Shown here in pieces: positions 23,686 to 32,760 of a stretch of DNA of 64,000 bases. Where the stretch lies: assembly GCA_030267565.1 (NCBI GenBank), contig BRXU01000086.1, positions 22,276 to 86,275 on the forward strand, written 5' to 3'. Below the pieces are notes generated by a model. It had not been told where the DNA came from. It was given only the letters and a program-made list of their open reading frames with translations, and ran no database searches. Both the position numbers and the translations under genes were made by a program. How positions within the stretch are numbered: position 1 is the first letter of the stretch; each line of letters opens with the position of its first letter. This DNA comes from Pleodorina starrii (taxonomy: Eukaryota > Chlorophyta > Chlorophyceae > Chlamydomonadales > Volvocaceae).

Positions 23686-25941
23686 TCAGCGCTTCTGTTC
23701 GGGATTGTAGCGCAAGAGGCGCAGGGCGTTCAGGGTCACCAGGACCGTCGCGCCCGTGTCAGCCAGGATCGCGATCCAAAGACCGGTCATGCCAAGGACG
23801 GTGGTGACCAGAAAAATAGCCTTTAATCCTAGAGCAATACTGACGTTCTGCCGGATATTGGCCATCGTGGCCCGCGCCAGCCGGATCTGGGCCGGAATGT
23901 CGGTAACCCTGTCGCGCAGGATGGCCGCATCAGCGGTCTCCAGTGCGACATCCGTGCCGGAACCCATCGCGACACCGATGCTGGCCTGTTTCAGGGCAGG
24001 GGCGTCATTGATGCCATCCCCGATCATCATGACGCCACCTTGAGCGTTCATGTCGCGAATGGCGGCCAGCTTGTCTTCTGGCATCATCTCGGCCTCGAAC
24101 CGGATATTGAGCCCCTCGGCGATGGCGGCAGCTGTGCGTGGGTTGTCGCCGGTCAGCATGATCGAGGAGATGCTCATTTCGGCCAGCTGGCGCACAGCCT
24201 CCGCCGCATCGGGCCGCAGCTCGTCACGCATGGCGATAAGACCGAGCGGGACACCTTTGCGATAGACGGCGACGGCCGTCTTGCCCTCTTCCTCGAAGAT
24301 GGTCGCCTGACGCAGGCCAAGACCATCCAGGCCATCGTTCTCCGACGCGTGCCGGGGTGAACTTACCCATGCCGAGGCATCTCCTACGGTCGCCTCGACC
24401 CCTCGTCCGGTCAAGACGCGTGCATCGCGGGCGGGCAGGGGTGTGACGCCCGCCGTTTTGGCCCTGTCCAGGATCGCCACGGCGAGGGGATGGCTCGATC
24501 CGCTCTCGACACCAGCGGCGACCTCCAGCAGCTGCGCCTCAGTCGTGGTTCCGAACGTCACCAGGTCGGTGACCTGCGGGCGTCCGTGGGTCAGGGTCCC
24601 GGTCTTGTCGAAGGCGACATGGGAAACCTTGGCCGCGGCTTCGATCACCGCGCCGCCCTTCATCAGCATTCCCCGGCGCGCGCCGGTGGACAGGCTCGAT
24701 GCGATCGAGGCCGGAACCGAAATCACCAGCGCACAAGGGCAGCCGATCAGCAGGAGCGCCAGTCCACGATAGATCCAGGTATCCCATGACTGACCGAACA
24801 TCAGCGGCGGGAGCACGATGACAAGCGCCGAAACCGCAACGATGGCAGGCATGTACCACCGGCTGAACCGGTCGATGAAGCGTTCCGTGGGGGCGCGGGC
24901 TTCTTCCGCCTCCTCGACCAGCCGGATGATCCGGGAAATGGTGTTGTCCTCGGCCGCTTTCGTCACGGTGACCCGCAAGACCGCTTCCGTGTTGATCGAA
25001 CCGGCAAAAACATTTTCGCCCGGGCCGCGGGTCCGGGGAATGCTTTCTCCGGTCACCGGGCTTTCATCGATCCCGGACGTGCCGTCTGAAATCTCTCCGT
25101 CTGCGGGGATCCGGTCGCCGGGACGGACCAGCACCGTCTGACCGATCGTCAGGCTGGACGCGGCAACCTCCCGGGTCACGCCGTCCACCTCCAAGAGCGC
25201 CGTTTTCGGAACCAGGTTTGCCAAGGCGCGGATGCCGTCTCTTGCCTTTCCGGCCGCGACACCCTCCAGGACCTCGCCCACGGCAAAGAGAAAGACCACC
25301 AAGGCAGCCTCTTCGGCGGCATTGATGAACAACGCGCCCAAGGCTGCGATGGTCATCAATCCCTCGATCGTGAAGATCTGACCCAACCGCGCAGCGGCGA
25401 AAGCGCGACGCGCGACGGGGGCGACACCGATAAGGCAGGCCGCGACGAAGGCCCAGCTCCCGATCTGCGGGGCGATCAGCTCCATTGCCCAAGCCGCCGC
25501 CAACAGCAGTCCGGTCAGGATGACCAGCCTGCCCTTGCCAGTCTGGTACCATGCCTTGCCGCGGTCTGCAGGGTCGTCATGGACGTGACCGGGACTGCCG
25601 TGGCCGGAGTGGTCGGTCTTCGCCACAGCGGGGTGATCGGCGTGACTGTGGCCATGATGGCTCTCCGGCGCACTCCCCGGGATCACGAAATCCTTCTTTC
25701 CCGCTGCACGGGTCTGAATGCCGTATCCGAGCGCACGCACGGTCTTCTCGATCTTATCCGTGTCGGTAAGGCGTTCATCAACGGTCAGGCGCAGGCGTTC
25801 GGACATGATGCCGATCTCCACATCCCTGACGCCAGGCAAGCGGGACACCGCGCCGCGCACCTTTGTCGCGCAGGAGGCGCAATCCATTCCGGACACTGTC
25901 CAGTCGCACAGGGTCATGCCGGGTTCATTTGCGATCGTCAT
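23686..25941 (-). CDS. zntA: P1B-type heavy-metal ATPase (Zn/Cd/Pb exporter)
   Basis: This is an ATPase of about 751 residues. The N-terminal HMA domain has SGMDCASCATKVRGA. It is followed by a His-rich linker (HHGHSHADH, HSGHGSPGHVH) and then eight spans with the IGCPCALVIS ion site, phosphorylation motif DKTGTLTHG, the TGE loop (PVTGES) and [13 protein letters not shown] His-rich linker and CPC site fit ZntA/CadA-type exporters of Zn2+, Cd2+ or Pb2+. The start at 25941-25944 is supported by a GAGGAG. It heads the ATPase-ICMT-lspA-dsbB-dsbA operon behind a MerR-type promoter. Confidence 0.93.
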   Translation of the reverse strand: MTIANEPGMTLCDWTVSGMDCASCATKVRGAVSRLPGVRDVEIGIMSERLRLTVDERLTDTDKIEKTVRALGYGIQTRAAGKKDFVIPGSAPESHHGHSHADHPAVAKTDHSGHGSPGHVHDDPADRGKAWYQTGKGRLVILTGLLLAAAWAMELIAPQIGSWAFVAACLIGVAPVARRAFAAARLGQIFTIEGLMTIAALGALFINAAEEAALVVFLFAVGEVLEGVAAGKARDGIRALANLVPKTALLEVDGVTREVAASSLTIGQTVLVRPGDRIPADGEISDGTSGIDESPVTGESIPRTRGPGENVFAGSINTEAVLRVTVTKAAEDNTISRIIRLVEEAEEARAPTERFIDRFSRWYMPAIVAVSALVIVLPPLMFGQSWDTWIYRGLALLLIGCPCALVISVPASIASSLSTGARRGMLMKGGAVIEAAAKVSHVAFDKTGTLTHGRPQVTDLVTFGTTTEAQLLEVAAGVESGSSHPLAVAILDRAKTAGVTPLPARDARVLTGRGVEATVGDASAWVSSPRHASENDGLDGLGLRQATIFEEEGKTAVAVYRKGVPLGLIAMRDELRPDAAEAVRQLAEMSISSIMLTGDNPRTAAAIAEGLNIRFEAEMMPEDKLAAIRDMNAQGGVMMIGDGINDAPALKQASIGVAMGSGTDVALETADAAILRDRVTDIPAQIRLARATMANIRQNVSIALGLKAIFLVTTVLGMTGLWIAILADTGATVLVTLNALRLLRYNPEQKR

Positions 25942-25989
25942 CATTCTCTCCTCTGCAGAAAGCAGGGCCGTTGCCATCATCGATTCGGA

Positions 25990-26020
25990 GGTTTACTCCC
26001 TCTAGCAGCTATAGGTTCAA
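25990..26020 (-). promoter_or_regulatory. MerR-type promoter/operator for the Zn/Cd/Pb ATPase operon
   Basis: Read on the minus strand, TTGAAC and TAAACC hexamers are 19 bp apart, the over-long spacer typical of MerR-family activation. The spacer contains the imperfect dyad CTATAG-ctg-CTAGAG, close to known PbrR/CadR operators. It lies in the gap between the ATPase and the divergent regulator. Confidence 0.8.
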
Positions 26021-26031
26021 GGAGAATGTTC

Positions 26032-26469
26032 ATGCTGACGATTGGAAAGCTGGGAACGTCGACGGGGGTCAAAGTGCCAACGATCCGCTACTACGAGCAA
26101 ATCGGCCTGCTGCCCGAAGCCGAGCGCAGCGCCGGTAATCAGCGCCTTTATACGCACAAGGCCCATGAACGACTGGCGTTCATCCGACACGCCCGCGAGC
26201 TTGGCTTTTCCCTCGAAGCCATCCGCGACCTTCTCAGCCTGTCCGACGATCCCGATCAGCCCTGTGCCGCAGCCGACGCAATCGCCAAAGCGCAGCTTGC
26301 CGAGGTTGAAAGCCGTCTTGCCCGCCTGACGGCCCTGAAGACCGAACTTGAGCGTATGGTGGTCCAGTGCGCGGGTGACCGGATATCCGATTGTCGGGTC
26401 ATCGAGGTCTTGGGCGATCATTCGCTGTGCGTTACGAACCACCCCACGATCGACGATGCCGGTCAGTGA
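26032..26469 (+). CDS. MerR-family regulator, CadR/PbrR/ZntR type
   Basis: This 145-residue protein begins MLTIGKLGTSTGVKVPTIRY, the MerR winged helix, and continues through YEQIGLLPEAERS. A dimerisation helix (LARLTALKTELERMV) is followed by metal-site cysteines (VQCAGDRISDC and, near the C-terminus, HSLCV). The Cys spacing fits the Cd/Pb/Zn branch. AAGGAG lies seven bases before the chosen ATG. It should twist the 19-bp-spacer promoter it shares with the ATPase operon. Confidence 0.88.
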   Translation: MLTIGKLGTSTGVKVPTIRYYEQIGLLPEAERSAGNQRLYTHKAHERLAFIRHARELGFSLEAIRDLLSLSDDPDQPCAAADAIAKAQLAEVESRLARLTALKTELERMVVQCAGDRISDCRVIEVLGDHSLCVTNHPTIDDAGQ

Positions 26470-26674
26470 TTAGCTGGCGATGACGGAAACGGATGCTGGG
26501 AAGTGGAGGGCTCGGATGCAGTGGGAATTAGATCAGAGCATCCGATCCCCTAACAAGACCGTGATCGAGAGGCATTTCATCTTGAACCTCTAGCTGCTTT
26601 AGGTCGCAGACACGCGCGTGTCGATGACGAGAGGCGAGATACGACATGAACCAACAAACGCTGCGACAATTCCG

Positions 26675-26845
26675 ATGCTGACGGTCATTGCGGCCCTGAT
26701 CGGCGGCGTGCGAGGGGTCCAGCGTGCGCGCGCCCTCGGCGGCACCCGACTGGACAGGGTTCAATATGCGGGTGGATACGCGATTGCTTTCGGCTTGGCC
26801 GGAACAATCATCGGTGTCTGCATCGCCCGCCTTTTCGAACTGTAG
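26675..26845 (+). CDS. Small two-span membrane protein
   Basis: This is a protein of about 56 residues with two hydrophobic segments (MLTVIAALIGGVRGVQ and YAIAFGLAGTIIGVCIAR) joined by a basic loop (RARALGGTRLDR). Similar small proteins occur widely in Rhodobacteraceae, sometimes mislabelled as apolipoprotein acyltransferases. The frame extends to 26618, so the start is uncertain. It lies between the metal regulator and the peptidase without overlap. Confidence 0.55.
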   Translation: MLTVIAALIGGVRGVQRARALGGTRLDRVQYAGGYAIAFGLAGTIIGVCIARLFEL

Positions 26846-26919
26846 ACAACCTATCGATGCTGCGTGGGGAGCCTGCTCCCCAATGCCAGACCTTATTGCC
26901 TGACGGGAAACCAGACCTG

Positions 26920-28098
26920 ATGATCTTGCAAGCCTTGCTGACTGCCGGCGCGATTGCCGTCACGACATCATCGCACGCCGAAACCCCGGCTGAGCTAACT
27001 CACCTCACCGAGGCAGTTGCCCCCATGTCGCGACATGAGGTCGTTCCGGGAGACACGTTGGATTCGATATTGTCGCATGCTGGTATCGGCGCACCTCTCC
27101 GGACCGAGGCCGCACTGGCGATTTCAGATGTCTTCGACCTGTCGACCCTTAGCCCGGGGCAAATCCTCAGATGGAGTGTGTTTTCCGACGATCCCTCCCA
27201 ACTTGCGCGTCTTTCGCTTCTGACCCAAGACGGAACGGACATCGTTCTGGATTTCACGCAACCTCTCGAAGCATCCTTGATCAAGACGGAGATCCTGCTT
27301 CGGGACCGCCGGGAAACTTTTATCCTGGACAGCTCTCTCTTTGAGGCGCTCGCCGCCCGCGATGCGCCCGAAAGTTTCGCAGTTGACCTTGCGGCGCTCC
27401 TGGCAGGCCAGATCGACTTTCGGGACCTTGAAGGAACCGAGCGCATCGCGTTGATGTGGAGCGAAAATATCCTGCCTGATGGAACAGTCGTAGGTGACCC
27501 GCAACTCGCCTATGCGCGGGTCGAAAAGAACAAGGACATCTTCGAGCTCGTGACCGGCTCGGTTGAAGAGCCCTTCATCCTGTTTCGGAATGGTGCGCAG
27601 GTCCAGCAGTCCGCGCGGCCTGTCGCGGGAGCCCGGCTGTCTTCGGTCTTCGGCAAACGCCGGCACCCCGTGCTTGGCACGCAACGAATGCACACGGGGG
27701 TCGATTACGCCGCACGGACCGGAACGCCGGTCAGCGTCACCGGCGCAGGAACGGTCGTGTTTGCAGGAACCATGCGGGGATATGGTCGGACGATCGATGT
27801 CGATCACGGCGGGGGCGTCTTGACCCGCTATGCGCATCTCTCGCGTTTTGCAGCGGGGATCGCTCCAGGTGTCGAGTTGAATGCCGGGGCCAGGATCGGT
27901 GACGTGGGCGCAACCGGTCTCGTCAGTGGACCTAACCTTCATTACGAAGTTCGCATCGACGGCAAGCCAACGGATCCGATCAAGAAAACACCGGCGCCCC
28001 GAACAGCGATCGCCAAACCGACTGACCGCGTCATGTTGACAGTAGCGCGTCTCTCCACCGGCTATTTTCTTCGCGACGACACGGGAACGGAAAGCTGA
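26920..28098 (+). CDS. M23-family peptidoglycan endopeptidase with LysM-like segment
   Basis: This is a protein of about 392 residues with a signal peptide (residues 1-22). An N-terminal segment, VVPGDTLDSILSHAGI, recalls LysM or OapA domains of envelope endopeptidases. The C-terminal M23 domain has HTGVDYAARTGTPV (His and Asp ligands) and GPNLHYEVRIDG (HxE-type site). It cleaves peptidoglycan cross-links. A longer frame from 26857 lacks a signal sequence. It is followed by a DUF411 gene and two L,D-transpeptidases, so the group looks like a cell-wall module inside the metal island. Confidence 0.87.
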   Translation: MILQALLTAGAIAVTTSSHAETPAELTHLTEAVAPMSRHEVVPGDTLDSILSHAGIGAPLRTEAALAISDVFDLSTLSPGQILRWSVFSDDPSQLARLSLLTQDGTDIVLDFTQPLEASLIKTEILLRDRRETFILDSSLFEALAARDAPESFAVDLAALLAGQIDFRDLEGTERIALMWSENILPDGTVVGDPQLAYARVEKNKDIFELVTGSVEEPFILFRNGAQVQQSARPVAGARLSSVFGKRRHPVLGTQRMHTGVDYAARTGTPVSVTGAGTVVFAGTMRGYGRTIDVDHGGGVLTRYAHLSRFAAGIAPGVELNAGARIGDVGATGLVSGPNLHYEVRIDGKPTDPIKKTPAPRTAIAKPTDRVMLTVARLSTGYFLRDDTGTES

Positions 28099-28140
28099 TG
28101 GCACTCAAACATCCTCATCGTACGGATCGAGGGGCATAAA

Positions 28141-28608
28141 ATGATCAAACTGACACGACGCGCCGTGATGATGGCAGCCGCAGCCAGCGGTCTGCCATCT
28201 TTATCCTGGGCTGAAAGCCGCCCTGCCATCCATGTCGTGGAGGGCAGCGGCTGCGAATGCTGCAAACAGTGGACCAATTACCTGCGGGAGAACGGCTTCC
28301 AGGTAACGAGTGAAGAGCGGTTTGGCACCTTGCTGATGCAGCACAAAATCGATCTGGGCGTACCGATCGAACTGACTTCCTGTCATACCGGCAGCGTCGA
28401 TAGCTACTTCCTGGAAGGACATGTCCCTGCTGACGATATTCGGCGCTTGCTCCAAGAGCGCCCTGAAGCTCTCGGCCTGACGGTTCCAGGAATGCCATAC
28501 GGCAGTCCCGGTATGGGCCCGGAAACAAAGCGCGACGCATACGATGTCCTGCTTGTTCGCCGGGACGGTACCAGTGAAGTGTTTACCCGCTATCCTGAAG
28601 CATCATAA
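28141..28608 (+). CDS. DUF411-family metal-associated protein (copy in the cell-wall module)
   Basis: This is a 155-residue secreted protein with a Tat-like signal (TRRAVMMAAAASGLPSLSWA). The DUF411 core has GSGCECCKQWTNYLRENGF, TSCHTGSVDSYFLEGHVPA and GLTVPGMPYGSPGM. The Cys residues in CxCC and SCH and the Met-rich end suggest Cu(I) binding. Two closer-related copies occur at 34199 and 42501; this one is more diverged. It sits 42 bp after the peptidase gene and before a transpeptidase, in one direction. Confidence 0.85.
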   Translation: MIKLTRRAVMMAAAASGLPSLSWAESRPAIHVVEGSGCECCKQWTNYLRENGFQVTSEERFGTLLMQHKIDLGVPIELTSCHTGSVDSYFLEGHVPADDIRRLLQERPEALGLTVPGMPYGSPGMGPETKRDAYDVLLVRRDGTSEVFTRYPEAS

Positions 28609-28635
28609 AAAAACATCCGAGCAGGAAATAGATCG

Positions 28636-29181
28636 ATGCCAAACTTCTCCCGGCGCCATGCCTCGCTGGCTTTGCTTGCTCTTCTCGCTGCATGTGGAAA
28701 ATCCGCGCCGTCGACGACGCCGGCAAGAGGAGCGATACCACAGTTCAAACGGTACTCAGGGCCCCCTGTTACTCAGGTCGTGGTCAACAAGGCTGAGCGG
28801 CGGATGTTTCTGTTGAACGGGCAAACCGTTCTGAGATCGTATAACTTTGGCCTCGGAAACCAACCGCTCGGCCCAAAACAATTCGAGGGCGACGGAAAAA
28901 CGCCCGAGGGGCTATATTACATAGACCGTTTTAATCCACGGAGCCGATATCACCTATCAGTGGGCATATCTTATCCAAATGAACAGGATAAAGCTTATGC
29001 AGCTCAATTCGGTCGAAGTGCGGGCAGCGATATCATGTTCCATGGCCGCGGCCCCGAAGGCAATGTCTTCGCACCGAAGAATCGGGACTGGACTGCAGGC
29101 TGTCTGGCATTGACTGACCAGGAAATAGAAGACGTCTATGCAATGTTGCAACCCGGAATTCCGGTTATGATCTATCCCTAG
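28636..29181 (+). CDS. L,D-transpeptidase (YkuD family), lipoprotein
   Basis: This is a 181-residue protein with a lipobox-like signal (ALLALLAACGKS). The YkuD domain includes TQVVVNKAERRMFLLNGQ and the catalytic stretch MFHGRGPE ... RDWTAGCLALTD with His, Gly and Cys. These enzymes make 3-3 cross-links in peptidoglycan or anchor proteins. It follows the DUF411 gene by 27 bp and probably shares its transcript. Confidence 0.87.
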   Translation: MPNFSRRHASLALLALLAACGKSAPSTTPARGAIPQFKRYSGPPVTQVVVNKAERRMFLLNGQTVLRSYNFGLGNQPLGPKQFEGDGKTPEGLYYIDRFNPRSRYHLSVGISYPNEQDKAYAAQFGRSAGSDIMFHGRGPEGNVFAPKNRDWTAGCLALTDQEIEDVYAMLQPGIPVMIYP

Positions 29182-29327
29182 AAGCATGGACATTGGCTAG
29201 ACAAAGATTCAAAAATTCATATAAAAAAAGGCGAAAGGGAAAAAATAAAAAGTTTAATATGACGGGCGGTTTATCATATTAAACTGAATTAATAACCGAT
29301 ATCGAGTTAAGCAAAGGAGCCTCATAT
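29182..29327. other. AT-rich gap between the two transpeptidase genes
   Basis: This 146-bp stretch is AT-rich (aaaaaataaaaagtttaat) and probably carries the promoter of the second transpeptidase. No gene is present. Confidence 0.4.
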
Positions 29328-29993
29328 ATGTTAAGCAGACGACACTTCATACAAACGACCACCGCGCTTTTCTCGGCCGCAATTTCCACCCCCCTGCTTG
29401 CGGCGTCTTGGCCAACAGAGCGGCAAAAAGCTGCTTGGGATGCGCAGGTCACCCCTTCCGGATATGATGCCTTCACATCCAATCCTTGGGGATTGCACCC
29501 GCGCTTTCTCCCGCAAAGAGTGCAAGCCAATAGCGGCTTAGTGCCGGGCGACATTCACGTGGATGCTGTTGCGAAATACCTCTACCATATTGAAGCTGGT
29601 GGAACGGCAATGCGCTACGGCGTGGCCATCGGTAGGGGAGATCTATATGAACCTGGTGTCTATACGATAAAGCGAAAAGTCGAATGGCCGCACTGGACCC
29701 CGACGCAGAGTATGATTGCTCGGGAACCAGAAATCTATGGCCAGTTTGAAGGGGGCGTAGAGCCAGGCCCAAGGAATGCGCTCGGCTCTCGCGCTCTTTA
29801 TCTCTACGTCGGCGAGAGAGATACGTATCTGCGCATTCATGGTACCCCGTTTCCAACAAGCATTGGGACGAGTGCGAGCTCTGGCTGTGTCCGGATGGTC
29901 ATGGCACATATCAATGACCTATATCCAAATGTCGAAACAGGCTCTACCGCGTTTCTCTATTCGACAGCAGAGAGCGTGACATCCCGCAGCTAA
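29328..29993 (+). CDS. L,D-transpeptidase (YkuD family), second copy
   Basis: This 221-residue protein has a Tat-like signal (SRRHFIQTTTALFSAAIS). The YkuD domain is typical of the ErfK/YbiS group: DVDAVAKYLYHIEAGGTAMR-like core and the catalytic region RIHGTPFPTSIGTSASSGCV with Cys and downstream Arg (CVRM). It is more distant from the first copy than a recent duplicate would be. It has its own AT-rich upstream region. Confidence 0.87.
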   Translation: MLSRRHFIQTTTALFSAAISTPLLAASWPTERQKAAWDAQVTPSGYDAFTSNPWGLHPRFLPQRVQANSGLVPGDIHVDAVAKYLYHIEAGGTAMRYGVAIGRGDLYEPGVYTIKRKVEWPHWTPTQSMIAREPEIYGQFEGGVEPGPRNALGSRALYLYVGERDTYLRIHGTPFPTSIGTSASSGCVRMVMAHINDLYPNVETGSTAFLYSTAESVTSRS

Positions 29994-30022
29994 AAGAATC
30001 TAGATTCTTTTATGTCCTCTAA

Positions 30023-30298
30023 TTAACTTGAGGGCTGTGATTTCTGACATATAGGACTGCCTGCAGCGGTGGTGAGCGGAAGCAAGGTCGTTTCCACTTG
30101 CCCACGATGTTCGTACCAGTAGCAATTATCACTTGGAAGAAGTCTCGCTGTAGACACATCTTGCCCCGGCGCAGCAAGAGAGATCAACTCTGGGGGAAGC
30201 TCCTGCGGATTGCTCCCAGCCACGGTATTTACCGCTGTAGTTCCGCAACCCGCAGTGACCAAGACGGCTGCAAGTACAGCGTAGGATCCAATTTTCAT
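30023..30298 (-). CDS. Small lipoprotein of unknown function
   Basis: This is a protein of about 91 residues with a lipoprotein signal (MKIGSYAVLAAVLVTAGCGT). The mature part is short, with two cysteines (DNCYWYEH, SPICQKS) that could pair. It is convergent with the second transpeptidase gene. No family is recognised, but the clear lipobox supports a real gene. Confidence 0.6.
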   Translation of the reverse strand: MKIGSYAVLAAVLVTAGCGTTAVNTVAGSNPQELPPELISLAAPGQDVSTARLLPSDNCYWYEHRGQVETTLLPLTTAAGSPICQKSQPSS

Positions 30299-30534
30299 AT
30301 CACGCTCCAACAACTGGCTCATATCCAATTATTAATCTTCCACTAAATTTCAATAGACTCAAGTCCTTCACGGAATTTTTTGTGAGAAGTCTTATTTCAT
30401 TCAACGCTGTATCAAGTATCCATTCGATAATCGATGGATATATAAAATATTTGGGTCAAATTGGATATCTTGAAAAGAACTTCACTGCACGCATAAGCGC
30501 CTCTTGACGGTCTGTCTGGTTCAGCAGATCAACG

Positions 30535-30560
30535 ATCAAACGAATCTTGTAGTGTTTGAT
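30535..30560. promoter_or_regulatory. ArsR operator-like inverted repeat
   Basis: ATCAAAC at 30535-30541 and GTTTGAT at 30554-30560 form a perfect 7-bp inverted repeat with a 12-bp spacer. It ends four bases before the ArsR start codon. ArsR/SmtB repressors bind this kind of site over their own promoter. Confidence 0.75.
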
Positions 30561-30564
30561 TGAT

Positions 30565-30930
30565 ATGGAAGAAAAAGCTGCCCTGGCCGGATTTGCGGCC
30601 CTGTCTCACGAAATCCGCCTGCGGATCATCCGGCTGCTGGTCTTTGCAGGTGCGAAAGGCATGGCGTCCGGGGCCATTGCCGCAGCCTTGGGCGATGCCA
30701 GCCCATCGCTCGTTTCCTTCCACCTCAAAGAGCTGGAAAGCGCAGGCTTGGTCGAAAACTGGCGTGACGGGAAATCCATCATCTACAGCGCCAAATTCCC
30801 TGCGCTTTCGGATCTGGTCGCTTTTCTGATGCACGATTGCTGCGAGGGCCATTGCGCATGGTGCGACCAGGCCATCGCTCTTTTCGCCAAGTGCAGCGGA
30901 CGTCCCACAAACGCGAACTGTGACATTTGA
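30565..30930 (+). CDS. ArsR/SmtB-family repressor
   Basis: This 121-residue winged-helix repressor has FAALSHEIRLRIIRLLVFAG, then SPSLVSFHLKELESAGLVEN (recognition helix) and DGKSIIYSAKFPAL (wing). The C-terminal Cys/His cluster (HDCCEGHCAWCDQ) is a likely As(III) or other soft-metal site. The start at 30565 leaves the operator upstream; a TTG at 30556 is in frame. The transporter gene begins 1 bp after its stop, so the two are one unit. Confidence 0.88.
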   Translation: MEEKAALAGFAALSHEIRLRIIRLLVFAGAKGMASGAIAAALGDASPSLVSFHLKELESAGLVENWRDGKSIIYSAKFPALSDLVAFLMHDCCEGHCAWCDQAIALFAKCSGRPTNANCDI

Positions 30931-30931
30931 C

Positions 30932-31873
30932 ATGCGCAAGCTTCTTGGATTCGTCGAAAACAATCTGCTGTTCATGGCGGTTGCCACCACAGCTTTCGGA
31001 CTTGCCGTGCCCTCTATCGGGATAGGGCTTGAGGCGGGGATCAGCCCCCTTCTGGCGCTCCTGATGTTGGTCATTAGCCTGACCTTCGACGCGGCGGCCG
31101 TTCGGATCGTTTTCCGCAAGCCGAGCCGTCAGATTTGGGCTCTGGGTCTGGTCTATGGGCCAATGTCGCTGGCAGGCTGGCTGACCGGGCGCATCTTCTT
31201 CGGCAGCGGGCACCTTGCGGCGGGACAGACGTTGGTCGGCATGCTCCCGACTGACGTATCCGCACCCCTCCTGGTGCTGCTGGCACGCGGCAATGTCGCC
31301 TTGGCTGCTGTCCTGAATGCCGTGAACACGGCCTTGTCCCCGTTCATCATCCCATTCCTGTTTCTGTGGCTGACAGGCATCGAGCTGACCGTTCCTGTTG
31401 GCGCCGTGGTTCTGGAGCTGGTGCTGGTTGTGGTGGTGCCGACCGTCGTCGGCGTCTGGCTGCGGACCAAGTTTCTGAAGCAGGTATCGCGGTTCGACTA
31501 TGCGTGGCCTGGGCTGGGGTCCGTATTGTATCTGGTTCTTCTGCTGGCCGTGATCGGGCCGAATTCAGCGACGATCCTTGGCTACGGCTGGTACGCGCTG
31601 GTGATCGCTCTGGCAGCTTTGGCACTGAACCTGATCGGCTATGCTGTCGGCATGATTGCCAAGCTGTTCGCGGAGGATCGCGCGGAGCTGATCGCCTATC
31701 TGTTCACCACGAGCAAAAAGGAATTCAGCATCGCGGCCGCATTCGTTGCAGCATCGGGTCTTCCTTCTGAAATCGCGGTGCCCGCTGCTTTCTTTGCAGT
31801 GATCCAGATGATCACGTCACCGATTGCGGCAAAGATGATGGCGTCAGAGCGTGAAAGCCTGTTGGGGGTCTGA
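30932..31873 (+). CDS. Bile-acid:sodium symporter/ACR3-like transporter (arsenite-type)
   Basis: This is a protein of about 313 residues with ten hydrophobic spans of the BASS superfamily. Visible signatures are PTDVSAPLLVLLARGNVALA and FTTSKKEFSIAAAFVA. Linked to an ArsR-type repressor with a cysteine cluster, it is most likely an arsenite/antimonite exporter, but other organic-anion substrates of the superfamily cannot be excluded. There is no arsC or arsH nearby. ATG at 30932 directly follows the ArsR stop. Confidence 0.78.
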   Translation: MRKLLGFVENNLLFMAVATTAFGLAVPSIGIGLEAGISPLLALLMLVISLTFDAAAVRIVFRKPSRQIWALGLVYGPMSLAGWLTGRIFFGSGHLAAGQTLVGMLPTDVSAPLLVLLARGNVALAAVLNAVNTALSPFIIPFLFLWLTGIELTVPVGAVVLELVLVVVVPTVVGVWLRTKFLKQVSRFDYAWPGLGSVLYLVLLLAVIGPNSATILGYGWYALVIALAALALNLIGYAVGMIAKLFAEDRAELIAYLFTTSKKEFSIAAAFVAASGLPSEIAVPAAFFAVIQMITSPIAAKMMASERESLLGV

Positions 31874-32280
31874 GATAGACCAATGATCCACCGAAGGCGG
31901 CAGGGTCAACTTCGACCTCCATACCCATAGTGGCGACGAGTCCATCGACTACGAGCGCGGCAGTGGCGCGACTAATGGCGAGGGCAACATCGAAGCGCCC
32001 TTTGATGGTGGTAGCGTCTGGTTCTGCGAAATCGCGATAGCACGTCGATCAACATGACCATCAACGTATGCAGCGATTAAAGCGCCATCGTCGAAACTTA
32101 TTGAGCCTCGGGTAGCCATTCGTAGGCGAATGGCTTCCTTTTCCCTTCTGCAGTCTCTGCTGCCCTGCACGTGAAGAAAGCCGAAATGCTGGTAGCAACA
32201 TCTTACTGAGACGGTAACATTCATGCGCGAACCTCTGGAAATCCATTGATGTGGAACTTTGACCTCAATAGACATCACTC
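31874..32280. other. Stretch without recognised genes
   Basis: Short frames only, with no motifs. It separates the arsenic-type pair from the copper block. Confidence 0.4.
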
Positions 32281-32688
32281 ATGATCCGCGTGCTGCGCCA
32301 GCTTGCTATGATCTTCATCGTGACCTTGGTCTCGATGGGAATTACTGCATCCGCTGGAAATGCTTCGATGGATCTGAAATGCGACATGATGCTGACAGCG
32401 GCCTCTGCCGATAGCTCGGAGGATCATTCGCAGCACCGTGCTGGTGACCCTTCAGACCATTCTCTTCAGAATATCGTCATTGTCGAAGATCATATCCATG
32501 ACGAAGACACTTCCTCCGAAGAGCAAGGATCGCACTGCAAGGCCCATGCGTGCCCTATAACCGCGTTTTTGGCTTCCAGCGACATTGCCCAGGCTTTTCT
32601 GTTCAGCCACGCCCTTTATGCCTTGCGCACGGCCCCACTGGTAGACCTGACCTTCTCAGAAAGACTGCGCCGCCCTCCGCGGGTCTGA
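32281..32688 (+). CDS. Secreted His/Cys-rich protein of the copper block
   Basis: This 135-residue protein has a signal peptide (LRQLAMIFIVTLVSMGITAS). The mature part is rich in possible metal ligands: CDMM, HSQH, DPSDHSLQN, EDHIHDED and HCKAHACP. A last hydrophobic stretch follows. It resembles short DUF2946-like proteins found in front of copper operons. Periplasmic copper binding is inferred from composition and place. Confidence 0.65.
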   Translation: MIRVLRQLAMIFIVTLVSMGITASAGNASMDLKCDMMLTAASADSSEDHSQHRAGDPSDHSLQNIVIVEDHIHDEDTSSEEQGSHCKAHACPITAFLASSDIAQAFLFSHALYALRTAPLVDLTFSERLRRPPRV

Positions 32689-32760
32689 TCCGAACGCTGG
32701 CTGCCGTGGTCTGAGCGACTGCGGCCTTCATTATTCTGATCCATAAGCGGAAACGTTTCA

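Noticed and set aside
27124..28104. 326-codon minus-strand frame
   Set aside because: Antisense to the M23 peptidase gene.
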